From JAQVEM01 sp964595565 (GTDB lineage: Bacteria; Actinomycetota; Humimicrobiia; Humimicrobiales; Humimicrobiaceae), in the NCBI GenBank assembly GCA_964595565.1, contig CAZQQX010000007.1, positions 1 through 60,733 on the forward strand: a stretch of 60,733 nucleotides of DNA, in the 5' to 3' direction. A model generated the notes under the pieces. The model ran no database searches, was not told where the DNA came from, and saw only the letters and a program-made list of their open reading frames with translations. Both the position numbers and the translations under genes were made by a program. Below are positions 1 to 8,323 of the stretch, in pieces. Numbering within the stretch: the stretch's first letter is position 1; the number at the start of each line of letters is the position of its first letter.

Positions 1-84
1 ACTTATATGAAAATTATAATTTTATTCTTTAAATTTTCTAAAAAGTCTTTCGGCAGGGCCAGAAATTAATAGGAACCGCTATTT

Positions 85-1794
85 CTAATATTTCCACTCT
101 ATTGAATTCAGTCTGTGGGCACTTATATTTATCAATATATTATGAAGCAATATGTTGACTAAAATTTCTATTACCAGTATTATTAAAAATGCAGTTAATT
201 CAGTCCATCCGAGGAAGTTTGCCAGAATTAATGAACCTGTAATAACGCCCCCGAAAAAAGCGACATATAATATAAAAAATATTAGAATAAGTAACCCGCC
301 AATAAAGGAAACACTATTTTTATTTGACTGGGAAGGTTTGAATACAGGGAAAAAAGTTCCTACAGAAGTGCAAATTAAAGAGTCTCCCCAGCTGAATAAA
401 ACCATTAGTATTAACCCCCCTATCAGAGTTAATATACCGGGTTTATATAATAAATAAAATATAATCATAATAATACACCCTAAAAGTGCAGTTATGCATG
501 AGCTAAAAATAATTTTTGTTCTTAAAATTCTTTTAGCCGGTACAGGAGATGTTTTTAATATCCAGAACTTTAAACCCTCTCCTCCTATATTACTTCCCGA
601 TAAATTTACATTAACAAATCCCGAAACCAGCATGGGAAATAATAAAACAATCATAGTTTCTATTTTTATAAAGAAATTAATTTCTCCTGCATCAACCTGG
701 CTGGAAAAGGACCAGAAAAATATAAAAATAAACATTACTACCGGCATCATTACCCGTATGACTCTGTGGGTATCCCTTATAAGCACTTTAAAATCTTTAA
801 TTATTAAATAATTTGCACCGGAAAAGAAAGAAAAACCCTGTTTCCTGCTACTGGCTATCTCTACTTTTTTCCCTCGCTTTTTTCCTGTTATTGTACCGCC
901 TGTAACCTGAGAAGCACCGGACCAGCCTGTATAATATATTTTTTTAGATAGTGCTATGCATAAAAACATTAATAAACCGGAAACAGCGGTGATTGAAATA
1001 AAATTAAGGGCAAACTGGCCATAATTTCCATTATGTATATAAAAAAGTGCATTCGACCCCCATGTTGACGGCAAAACCTTCAAAAATGGTTTATCAAATA
1101 AAGCTATAATGTATTGCTGTATGTCCTCAACTCCCATTAATCTTAATTCCGGAGCTAAATTCTCTACATATCTGGGCATAATTTGTGATGACAGCCATAT
1201 AATAACTCCCAGCAATCCTCCTACTATAGCAATGATTTCCTTTGCTCTAGAAGGACTTATATATCTGGCAATAATCATACCAATTAATACTCCGAAGCTC
1301 GTGGGGAGTGAAATAACAGAAATATAAATTATCAGTAACGCCGGGTAATAGAAAAAAGGAAATTCGGATGTTATCCCATAAGCTATTAAAAATGGGAAGC
1401 CCGCTATTAAAAATAAATAAGAGTTTGCAGTTACTGCTTCTATATACTTATAGGTAAAAACTGTTCTATAACTTATGGGTAAGCTCAATAATAATTCCAT
1501 ATCTTCAGATAAATATAATATATAAAGGGTGGTAGCAATACCGGTAAATAATATAAAGATAAAGATTATTCCAAAAGCGTAATCAAGAGCTATGTTTAAT
1601 ATTGTATCGGCAAGTATTATATCTAATTTATCATAAACAAAATTAATAAGCTTTGCAGAGTAAAATAGAACCAGAGAAAAAATTATTATTCCTATTGCAG
1701 TCCCGATAATTCTCCCTGCCCTTTTTCCTGGCCTGCCCCGTGTAAATCCTAATAAAAATATATTTAACTTATTCTTGAGTAATAAACTTAACAT
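85..1794 (-). CDS. ABC-2 type exporter permease, large (569 aa)
   Basis: Integral membrane protein that would form the channel of an ABC exporter with the ATPase encoded just upstream. The sequence has a cluster of hydrophobic segments in the first 300 residues, a hydrophilic basic stretch near residues 300-325, and a second set of membrane segments from about residue 350 to the end, so two six-helix-like halves are plausible. The ATG lies 7 bp after the ATPase stop codon, which points to translational coupling. The substrate cannot be read from the sequence; families of this kind export drugs, peptides or lipids. The gene is complete; only 84 bp of A/T-rich sequence separate its stop from the window edge. 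Confidence 0.8.
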   Translation of the reverse strand: MLSLLLKNKLNIFLLGFTRGRPGKRAGRIIGTAIGIIIFSLVLFYSAKLINFVYDKLDIILADTILNIALDYAFGIIFIFILFTGIATTLYILYLSEDMELLLSLPISYRTVFTYKYIEAVTANSYLFLIAGFPFLIAYGITSEFPFFYYPALLIIYISVISLPTSFGVLIGMIIARYISPSRAKEIIAIVGGLLGVIIWLSSQIMPRYVENLAPELRLMGVEDIQQYIIALFDKPFLKVLPSTWGSNALFYIHNGNYGQFALNFISITAVSGLLMFLCIALSKKIYYTGWSGASQVTGGTITGKKRGKKVEIASSRKQGFSFFSGANYLIIKDFKVLIRDTHRVIRVMMPVVMFIFIFFWSFSSQVDAGEINFFIKIETMIVLLFPMLVSGFVNVNLSGSNIGGEGLKFWILKTSPVPAKRILRTKIIFSSCITALLGCIIMIIFYLLYKPGILTLIGGLILMVLFSWGDSLICTSVGTFFPVFKPSQSNKNSVSFIGGLLILIFFILYVAFFGGVITGSLILANFLGWTELTAFLIILVIEILVNILLHNILINISAHRLNSIEWKY

Positions 1795-1801
1795 ACACAG
1801 A

Positions 1802-2575
1802 CTATTTTAATGATTTTATGATATCTATGTCTTCATCTCCCCCGGTTAGCTGTAAAAATATCTCCTCCAGATTTCCTTTTCCTTCCATTGAAAGCTTCCT
1901 TAGCTCTTCCATATCTCCAACAGCTATTAGCTTTCCATTTTGAATAATTCCCACCCTGTCACATATCCTTTCTGCTATTTCCAGAATATGGGTGGACATA
2001 AAAATACAATCCCCCGCCTTTGCCCTGAACTTTAAAATATCCTTAATCACCCTGGCGCTTTTTGGGTCAAGCCCTACAGTTGGCTCATCAAAAAAAAGTA
2101 CCCCGGGAGAGTGAATTAAGGCTCCTGCTATAGCAATTTTCTGCTTCATTCCATGTGAATAACTCTGGATTAATTCATCTCCTTTTTCCTCCAGGTCAAA
2201 AATTCTTAGAAGTTCCTTTGTCTTTCTATCAATCTCGCTCCCACTTATACCAAACAGGTTTCCCATAAACTTCAGGAATTCATTACCGGTTAATTTCTCA
2301 TAAACTCTGGGTTCTTCAGGTATAAGACCAATAAATTTTTTTGCCTCCACAGGATTATCCTGGATATCTGTCCCCATAATTGTTACTGTTCCAGAAGTTG
2401 GTTTTAATAGACCGGTCATTAGCTTTATAGTTGTTGTTTTTCCTGCCCCATTTGGTCCGAGGAACCCAAAAATTTCCCCTTTTCTTACTTTAAGATTTAG
2501 CTTATTTACCGCAATCAAATTTCCAAAACTTTTAGTCAGGTCAAATGTTTCAATGGCATTCATATTATCTTTCAT
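1802..2575 (-). CDS. ABC transporter ATP-binding protein (CcmA/DrrA-like exporter ATPase)
   Basis: Cytoplasmic ATPase subunit of the exporter whose permease follows. Walker A GPNGAGKT is at residues 40-47, the ABC signature appears as SYSHGMKQK around residue 140, followed by a Walker B ending in FFDEPTVGLDP and a switch histidine in STHILE. The 257-residue length and the SHGMKQ-type signature match ABC-2 exporters rather than importers. A weak ribosome site (AAGGA) precedes the ATG; a second in-frame ATG four codons later is also possible. It forms a two-gene unit with the permease. Confidence 0.9.
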   Translation of the reverse strand: MKDNMNAIETFDLTKSFGNLIAVNKLNLKVRKGEIFGFLGPNGAGKTTTIKLMTGLLKPTSGTVTIMGTDIQDNPVEAKKFIGLIPEEPRVYEKLTGNEFLKFMGNLFGISGSEIDRKTKELLRIFDLEEKGDELIQSYSHGMKQKIAIAGALIHSPGVLFFDEPTVGLDPKSARVIKDILKFRAKAGDCIFMSTHILEIAERICDRVGIIQNGKLIAVGDMEELRKLSMEGKGNLEEIFLQLTGGDEDIDIIKSLK

Positions 2576-2783
2576 TTCGGTCCTTTTTAATTATTTTGCT
2601 TTACTTAAATTAATCCATCTTTATATATTTTCTTAAGGTCCCCTGGAGCGATTATTTAAAAGAAAATACCATTCTAAAAATATCAGATTATAAAGGTATT
2701 ATCTTATTATAAGTAAATATTACTTAATTTGATATTGAATATATAACATTAAATATACGTTAAACTCAGATTCAGTAAAACTT

Positions 2784-4118
2784 CTATACGGCTCCCTGCG
2801 CCAGCATGGCATCTGCAACTTTTAAAAACCCTGCTATATTTGCCCCCATGACAAGATTGTCTTCATTTCCGTATTGTTTTGCTGTTTTAGTTATACTATT
2901 AAGGATTCCCGACATTATTCCTTTAAGTTTTATATCCACTTCTTCAGCGGTCCACTGCACCCTTGAACTATTCTGGCACATTTCAAGTGCAGATACCGCA
3001 ACTCCCCCTGCGTTTGCAGCTTTACCCGGAGCATACAAAATTTTACTTTCTAAAAATACCCTGACTGCTTCCGGTGTGCAGGGCATATTTGCCCCTTCTG
3101 CAACTGCGTAACATCCATTATTAGCCAGAATTTCTGCTTCTCTGGAATCTATTTCATTTTGCGTGGCACAGGGAAGGGCAATATCACACTTAATCTTCCA
3201 GATTTCTCGGGAATTTTCACCAAATTCAACATCAGGATGCTTATCCCTGTATTCTGATATTCTACCATTATTTAATTCTTTTAAAATTTTTATATCATCC
3301 AGATCCAGTCCATCGGGGTCAAAAATATAACCTTTAGAATCACTCATAGCAATTACCTTACCACCCAGCTCTTTTACCTTTTGATGGGCATATATTGCAA
3401 CATTCCCCGAGCCCGAAATAATAACTTTTGCCCCTTTAATTGATTTTCTTTTTTTTTCCAGTATATTATTGACAAGGTAAACGAGACCATAACCTGTAGC
3501 TTCCTTTCTCAACAGGCTTCCCCCGAATTCTATACGCTTTCCTGTTAAAACACCTTCAAAAACATTCTTTAATCTTTTGTACTGTCCAAACATATAACCT
3601 ATTTCTCTCATACCTGTACCTATATCTCCCGCAGGTATATCCGTAAACTGGCCAATATATTTAAAAAGTTCTGTCATGAAACTCTGGCAGAATCTCATAA
3701 TCTCTGTATCAGATTTTCCCTTGGGATTAAAATCGCTTCCTCCCTTTCCACCTCCCATGTTAAATCCTGTAAGCGAATTTTTGAATATCTGTTCAAATCC
3801 CAGAAATTTAATTATTCCCAGATTAACTGATGGATGGAACCTCAAACCACCCTTATATGGACCAATAGCACTACTAAACTGAACCCTGTATCCACGGTTG
3901 ACCCTTATTTTGCCACTATCATCTATCCAGGGAACTCTGAATATAATCTGCCTCTCGGGTTCTACAAGCCTCTCTAAAATACCCGCTTTCCCATATTGAG
4001 GATTCTTCTCAAATACTCTTTCTATTGATTCAAAAACTGCTTTTACTGCCTGGTGGAACTCTGGCTCTCCTGGATTTTTCTCCATAACACTTTTAAAAAC
4101 TTCCCGGGTATAGCTCAT
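2784..4118 (-). CDS. gdhA: Glutamate dehydrogenase, hexameric class
   Basis: Interconverts glutamate with 2-oxoglutarate and ammonia using NAD(P)H in the cytoplasm. The 444-residue length is that of the bacterial hexameric enzyme. The substrate-binding segment GGGKGGSDFNPKGKS is present with its catalytic lysines, followed by PAGDIGTG and the dinucleotide-binding loop ISGSGNVA; the C-terminal GKAANAGGVAVSALEM segment is typical. A strong ribosome site (AGAAGGAGATAAG) sets the ATG. Cofactor preference cannot be decided by eye. It stands as a single gene between the exporter pair and tRNA-Cys. Confidence 0.95.
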   Translation of the reverse strand: MSYTREVFKSVMEKNPGEPEFHQAVKAVFESIERVFEKNPQYGKAGILERLVEPERQIIFRVPWIDDSGKIRVNRGYRVQFSSAIGPYKGGLRFHPSVNLGIIKFLGFEQIFKNSLTGFNMGGGKGGSDFNPKGKSDTEIMRFCQSFMTELFKYIGQFTDIPAGDIGTGMREIGYMFGQYKRLKNVFEGVLTGKRIEFGGSLLRKEATGYGLVYLVNNILEKKRKSIKGAKVIISGSGNVAIYAHQKVKELGGKVIAMSDSKGYIFDPDGLDLDDIKILKELNNGRISEYRDKHPDVEFGENSREIWKIKCDIALPCATQNEIDSREAEILANNGCYAVAEGANMPCTPEAVRVFLESKILYAPGKAANAGGVAVSALEMCQNSSRVQWTAEEVDIKLKGIMSGILNSITKTAKQYGNEDNLVMGANIAGFLKVADAMLAQGAV

Positions 4119-4186
4119 ATCTTATCTCCTTCTAATTTAGTCAAAAAAATAAAAATTATTTTTAATAAAATTTATTGTCTCTTAAA

Positions 4187-4260
<74 letters not shown>

Positions 4261-4421
4261 CTTTAAACAGTAAAAAAATATTATAGGATAATTTTATTTA
4301 AAAGTTAAGCAAACCTTTATTTATTATCTGCTTCAGGCCGAAATTAATAATTAACCTGTTTATATTCTCTAACCTGAACTATCATAAAAAAATATAAGGG
4401 CCCCAGTTTACAATATTATTT

Positions 4422-5426
4422 TTAGAATATCCCTTCTATTTTCTCACCACAAACCGGGCAAAAACCCTCTTTTAACTTAAACTCTCTAACATAAAAGCCA
4501 TTCCTCTTAATTAATACAGAATTACAATTAGGACAGATTGTATTTTCGTGCCAGCTTCCGGAAATATTTCCACCATACACATATTTTAAACCCGCTTTCC
4601 TGCCTATATTAACAGCACTTTCTATCTTTTCCACGCTTGTAGGTGGTACATCTGACCTGTAACTTGGATAATAAGCACTTATATGCCATGGCATTCCTTT
4701 ATCAACCCCGGCCAGGAATCTGGCAATTTCTTCTAACTCACCTCTGGAATCATTTATACCGGGTATTACCAGTGTAGTAACTTCAACCCATATACCCATT
4801 TTTTTCATTAAAATAATATTATTCAGAACAGGCTTCAACCTCCCGCTCATTTTTTCTCTATAGGTATCATCAGAAAAGCTTTTTAAATCTATATTTGCCG
4901 CATCCAGGTATGGTTCTATCATCATTAAACTTTCCTTTGTCATAAAACCATTGGTCACAAAAATATTTTTGAGGCCCTTCTTATTTGCAATTTTTGCTGT
5001 ATCGTATGCATATTCAAAAAAAATAGTCGGTTCTGTATAGGTATATGAAATACTTTTATCCCCATTAGCCAGGGCGTGTTCAACAATTACTTCGGGAGGA
5101 ACATCTTCACCCTCTATTCTTCCAAAGTCAGATGGTGCCTGAGAAATTCCATAATTCTGACAATAAAAGCATCTAAAATTGCACCCGACTGTGGCTATGG
5201 ACAGAGAAGTTGTCCCGGGTAAAAAATGAAACAGGGGTTTTTTCTCAATTGGATCAGAATTTTCAGCAATTAATTTTCGATATACAAGTGAATAAAGAGT
5301 TCCATCAATATTCTTACGCACATAACATATACCAGTTTCCCGGTCATTTAAAACACACCTGTGGCTGCACAGGTCGCATCTTATTTTTTTATTACTAATT
5401 CTCCTGTACAGATAAGCTTCTTTCAT
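4422..5426 (-). CDS. amrS: AmmeMemoRadiSam-type radical SAM enzyme (AmrS)
   Basis: Radical SAM protein related to pyruvate-formate-lyase activases. The SAM/4Fe-4S motif CNFRCFYC is near residue 72, an N-terminal RCDLCSHRC cysteine pair precedes it, and a C-terminal CPNC...CPVC pair looks like an extra metal site. The N-terminal KEAYLYRR and DPIEKKPLFHFLPG stretches are characteristic of the AmmeMemoRadiSam family, whose exact reaction I do not know. I chose the ATG at 5426 because family members begin MKEAYLY; GTG at 5441 and ATG at 5438 are in frame upstream. The usual partners Memo and AMMECR1 are not in this window. Confidence 0.85.
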   Translation of the reverse strand: MKEAYLYRRISNKKIRCDLCSHRCVLNDRETGICYVRKNIDGTLYSLVYRKLIAENSDPIEKKPLFHFLPGTTSLSIATVGCNFRCFYCQNYGISQAPSDFGRIEGEDVPPEVIVEHALANGDKSISYTYTEPTIFFEYAYDTAKIANKKGLKNIFVTNGFMTKESLMMIEPYLDAANIDLKSFSDDTYREKMSGRLKPVLNNIILMKKMGIWVEVTTLVIPGINDSRGELEEIARFLAGVDKGMPWHISAYYPSYRSDVPPTSVEKIESAVNIGRKAGLKYVYGGNISGSWHENTICPNCNSVLIKRNGFYVREFKLKEGFCPVCGEKIEGIF

Positions 5427-5441
5427 TTGTATTCCCATCAC

Positions 5442-5905
5442 TGATAATTAACCCTATACCCAAAAAACAACTGTTATAATTATATAACCAGCAATGATAT
5501 TATTAAAATGATTTATTTTAAGATAAATCACTGGTTAAGTTTTACATTTAAAAATATAATTTTCATTAAGTAAATTTTCCTGTAAAAGATGATGTCTTTT
5601 AAATATTTACTTTTTTCATTTATAATTATAAAAATAATATATAAAAATATTGTATTATAACTGTTGAATATATAGAATAAACCAGATGAAAGGTAATTTT
5701 TAAAAATATGTTAACAGTTTCTTTTTAATATATATTAAAGAAATAACAGAGAAAAATAAGTGAATATGTTTTTAAATCTGATATTATTAAAAAATAAATT
5801 TTTTTTTACAAACCTGTTTACAGCGATTAATACCTGTTTTGTTTATAAAATTATGATTTAATATGCTGGATATTTTATTTTAATTAGTTATATTAAGCGT
5901 AAGGA
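5442..5905. other. Divergent A/T-rich intergenic region (464 bp)
   Basis: This spacer lies between divergent amrS and the TPR gene and has no open frame of note. It holds a short perfect inverted repeat, GTTATA-ATTA-TATAAC (5473-5488), whose minus-strand reading contains TATAAT and could be the amrS -10 box, though no convincing -35 lies 16-18 bp away. A weak hairpin AAAAGA/TCTTTT lies at 5584-5600. No clear promoter is visible for the plus-strand gene. Confidence 0.4.
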
Positions 5906-5917
5906 TTGACCGGGAAT

Positions 5918-6331
5918 ATGGAAAACGAAAAAGATGCATGGATATATTTTATTGAAATCCTTCTAAAACAGGGAAAATATGATGAAGTTATAAGAGCCTG
6001 CAATAATGCTCTGAAGATGGATAGAAAATTCAAGGAAGCATGGTATTATTATGGAATAAGCTTTTACAAGCAGGAAAAATATGATGAAGCAGAACTGGCC
6101 TGCAGGGAAGCCCTGGAATTAGATGACAGATATATTGAAGCATTATTATGTCTCAGCGCTACCCTTTTCAAGCAAAATAAATATCTCCAGTCTGAAGAAA
6201 TCATTAGAGAATTAATTAAATTAGATGAAAATAATAGAGATGCATGGAGAATTTTACATATAATACTGGAAAGACAGGGTAAATATAAAGAAGCAGAAAT
6301 CGCGCATAAAAGGGCAGAAGAAATGAATTAA
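5918..6331 (+). CDS. TPR-repeat protein
   Basis: A small cytoplasmic protein of about 137 residues made almost entirely of tetratricopeptide repeats, roughly four 34-residue units with the usual pattern (AWYYYGISFYKQEKYDEAE, ALLCLSATLFKQNKYLQSEE and so on). Such repeats are protein-binding scaffolds; there is no catalytic domain. The ATG at 5918 is chosen because AAGGA at 5901-5905 sits 12 bases upstream. A TTG at 5906 is in frame but follows that site directly with no spacing. It is a single gene, convergent with the secreted protein downstream. The partner is unknown. Confidence 0.8.
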   Translation: MENEKDAWIYFIEILLKQGKYDEVIRACNNALKMDRKFKEAWYYYGISFYKQEKYDEAELACREALELDDRYIEALLCLSATLFKQNKYLQSEEIIRELIKLDENNRDAWRILHIILERQGKYKEAEIAHKRAEEMN

Positions 6332-6354
6332 TCGATTACACCCTTTCAGGTCCC

Positions 6355-6379
6355 GAAAACATGCATCCAGCATGTTTTC
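6355..6379 (+). terminator. Hairpin after the TPR gene
   Basis: A perfect 10-bp inverted repeat GAAAACATGC / GCATGTTTTC with a 5-base loop lies 24 bp after the TPR stop codon. The T-run lies inside the stem and is followed only by CTTAAATT, so terminator activity is plausible but not certain. Confidence 0.5.
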
Positions 6380-6512
6380 CTTAAATTAACTTATAGATTC
6401 TGAGTGTAACTGTTATCTCCTGAAGTGATATTTAGCATAGAGAATATATTAATTTTGTTATTATATAATGTGACCCATTTATAAATAACTATCATTAGTT
6501 ATGGTCATCATC

Positions 6513-7871
6513 TTAATAACACACAATCAATCTAATGTAGCCCGGCTGATAGAGGATGTAGTCCATTACGTTATTATGATTTGTTTGCCAGCCTTTATGG
6601 CTCATCATTATCTGGAAATTATCTTCACCATTGTTAATAGCCATTTGCAAAGAATCTATAAGAGCCTGATTATTTATGGAAATATTAGAATTCGGGTATT
6701 CTCCAAGGAATTTTGTACCCGTTAAATTAAAATCATTTAATTCAACCGGGTCGTTTCCCCAGTCAACTACATTTACCCGGAAAGCCTGTATTAAGTTATT
6801 AAACGGGTCCCCAAAATGAGCAGATGAAGTAATTTTGAGATTTACTTCACTAATTGAAACCCCTGACAGGTCTCTTATATCAAAATTTATAAAACCTCTT
6901 ATAGGTTCATTATGCTCATCATCCCCGATAAAAACCGGAAAGCCGGGACCAACATTGGTTCTGATATCTTTAACAATGTAGCCGGTTTCGTTTAGCGGGC
7001 ATTCCATAATATGCTGGGCCTGTTGTATTTGCAGTACTTCAACAGTTTCTGTCTTATGGGCCTGTCCCCCATTTCCATCATCAACGGCAACTGTAATATC
7101 ATAATTACCTGCAATTGGAGGCATGGTCCATTTTACTGGATTTGTACTTGCATTATTTAAAATGCCTCCCTCTACCGACCAGCTGTAAGAAAGGCTGTCC
7201 CCATCCGGGTCCGATGCAGCCGCAGAGAAAGTATATTCCAGTGCTGCGTAGTGGTCGCCCATAAAAGTTATTTCGGATATTACAGGTGGATTATTTGTGG
7301 CAGGGCATCCCCATGATAGGTTTATTGAATCAGTAGCAGACCCTGCTGAACTTGTAGCAGTAGCAGTTAAGGTATAGGTGTCAGAAGGGTCATTAAGATT
7401 TACCTGGGCCTTATATTTACCCCATGCACTATTTGAATCATCTTTTGAAAATTCTATGATTGGAGGCGGGCTACCGGTTACTGTTGCCTTTATCCTGTAG
7501 TAGCATACACTATCCGAGGATGAGTAAGTTGGACCTTCATATATCTCAAGATTAATCGTTGGGGCTTCTTCCTCTAGTTGCTGCTGCTGGGTTTGCTCCT
7601 CCTCTTCTTCTTCGGTAGTTTCTTCAGTAGATTTCTCTTCCTCTTTTTCTTCTTCAGCTTTTACTCCTTCATCGCTGCTTTCACCTTCTGCAATTTCTTC
7701 TGTTTCTGCAATATCTTCCTCTTCTTCAATATTTGACAGGTTATCTTCAATATCTTCACTTTCCGATATAGGAGCAACACTGCACCCACATTTATCGGCA
7801 GTAGCAGCTACTGAAATGATGCATATAAAGGTTAGAAAAGCAAAAATTATAGAAAGTTTATTTTTCTTCAC
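6513..7871 (-). CDS. Secreted protein with acidic linker, PKD-like domain and C-terminal beta-rich domain
   Basis: An exported protein of about 452 residues. The GTG at 7871 is preferred because GGAG lies 6 bases upstream and it gives a clean signal peptide (KKNKLS, then a hydrophobic stretch, then an ATA cleavage site before DKCGC); starts at 7907 or 7883 would add an unlikely leader. Next come a roughly 80-residue Glu-rich low-complexity linker, an immunoglobulin-like segment, a PKD/cadherin-like domain (AAASDPDGDSLSYSW ... VDDGNGGQA), and a C-terminal 160-residue domain resembling the DNRLRE/carbohydrate-binding beta-sandwich class (FINFDIRDLSGVSISEVNLKI). I infer a surface or extracellular binding role. 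No catalytic motif is seen, and the order is typical of adhesins or accessory modules. Confidence 0.7.
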   Translation of the reverse strand: MKKNKLSIIFAFLTFICIISVAATADKCGCSVAPISESEDIEDNLSNIEEEEDIAETEEIAEGESSDEGVKAEEEKEEEKSTEETTEEEEEEQTQQQQLEEEAPTINLEIYEGPTYSSSDSVCYYRIKATVTGSPPPIIEFSKDDSNSAWGKYKAQVNLNDPSDTYTLTATATSSAGSATDSINLSWGCPATNNPPVISEITFMGDHYAALEYTFSAAASDPDGDSLSYSWSVEGGILNNASTNPVKWTMPPIAGNYDITVAVDDGNGGQAHKTETVEVLQIQQAQHIMECPLNETGYIVKDIRTNVGPGFPVFIGDDEHNEPIRGFINFDIRDLSGVSISEVNLKITSSAHFGDPFNNLIQAFRVNVVDWGNDPVELNDFNLTGTKFLGEYPNSNISINNQALIDSLQMAINNGEDNFQIMMSHKGWQTNHNNVMDYILYQPGYIRLIVCY

Positions 7872-8045
7872 AATATGCTCCATAAGTGCAAATGCAACAG
7901 CGGGCATTTATGTTATTCTAAATAATATAATACATCTTTTATTATAGAATGTTAAATTGCTGGATAGTGCCTCTGGCTATTAAAAAAATATACCTGTTAC
8001 TAAAAAAAGAAAACCTGATGTTAAAACCGCAAATGTTGAATTTAA

Positions 8046-8134
8046 TGGTGTCGGAAGGGGGACTTGAACCCCCATGAACAATACTGTTCACAAGGCCCTC
8101 AACCTTGCGCGTCTACCAGTTCCGCCATTCCGAC
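8046..8134 (-). tRNA. tRNA-Leu (GAG), CCA encoded
   Basis: Read on the minus strand: acceptor stem GTCGGAA/TTCCGAC, anticodon stem CAAGG/CCTTG around loop TTGAGGG (anticodon GAG), a long variable arm TGAACAGTATTGTTCA as expected for a class II tRNA, discriminator A and an encoded CCA at 8046-8048. Confidence 0.96.
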
Positions 8135-8323
8135 TCTCCTGGTTTTTATCACATCTTCATAAGTTCTCTGGATTATATATTCCAAAGCTTTTATCATAAC
8201 TTGCTATGATACTGACAATCATTTAATTTTAAAAATAATAGGTATTATTGTCAATAAATTATACTGATACAGATTTAACCCTGCTAACCCCGTATATTAA
8301 GACAGCTGGTTTTATTAAAATAA

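Noticed and set aside
5584..5600. Hairpin AAAAGA/TCTTTT in the amrS-TPR spacer as a regulatory RNA
   Set aside because: Only six A/T-rich pairs, with no U-tract and no conserved partner; likely chance in A/T-rich DNA.
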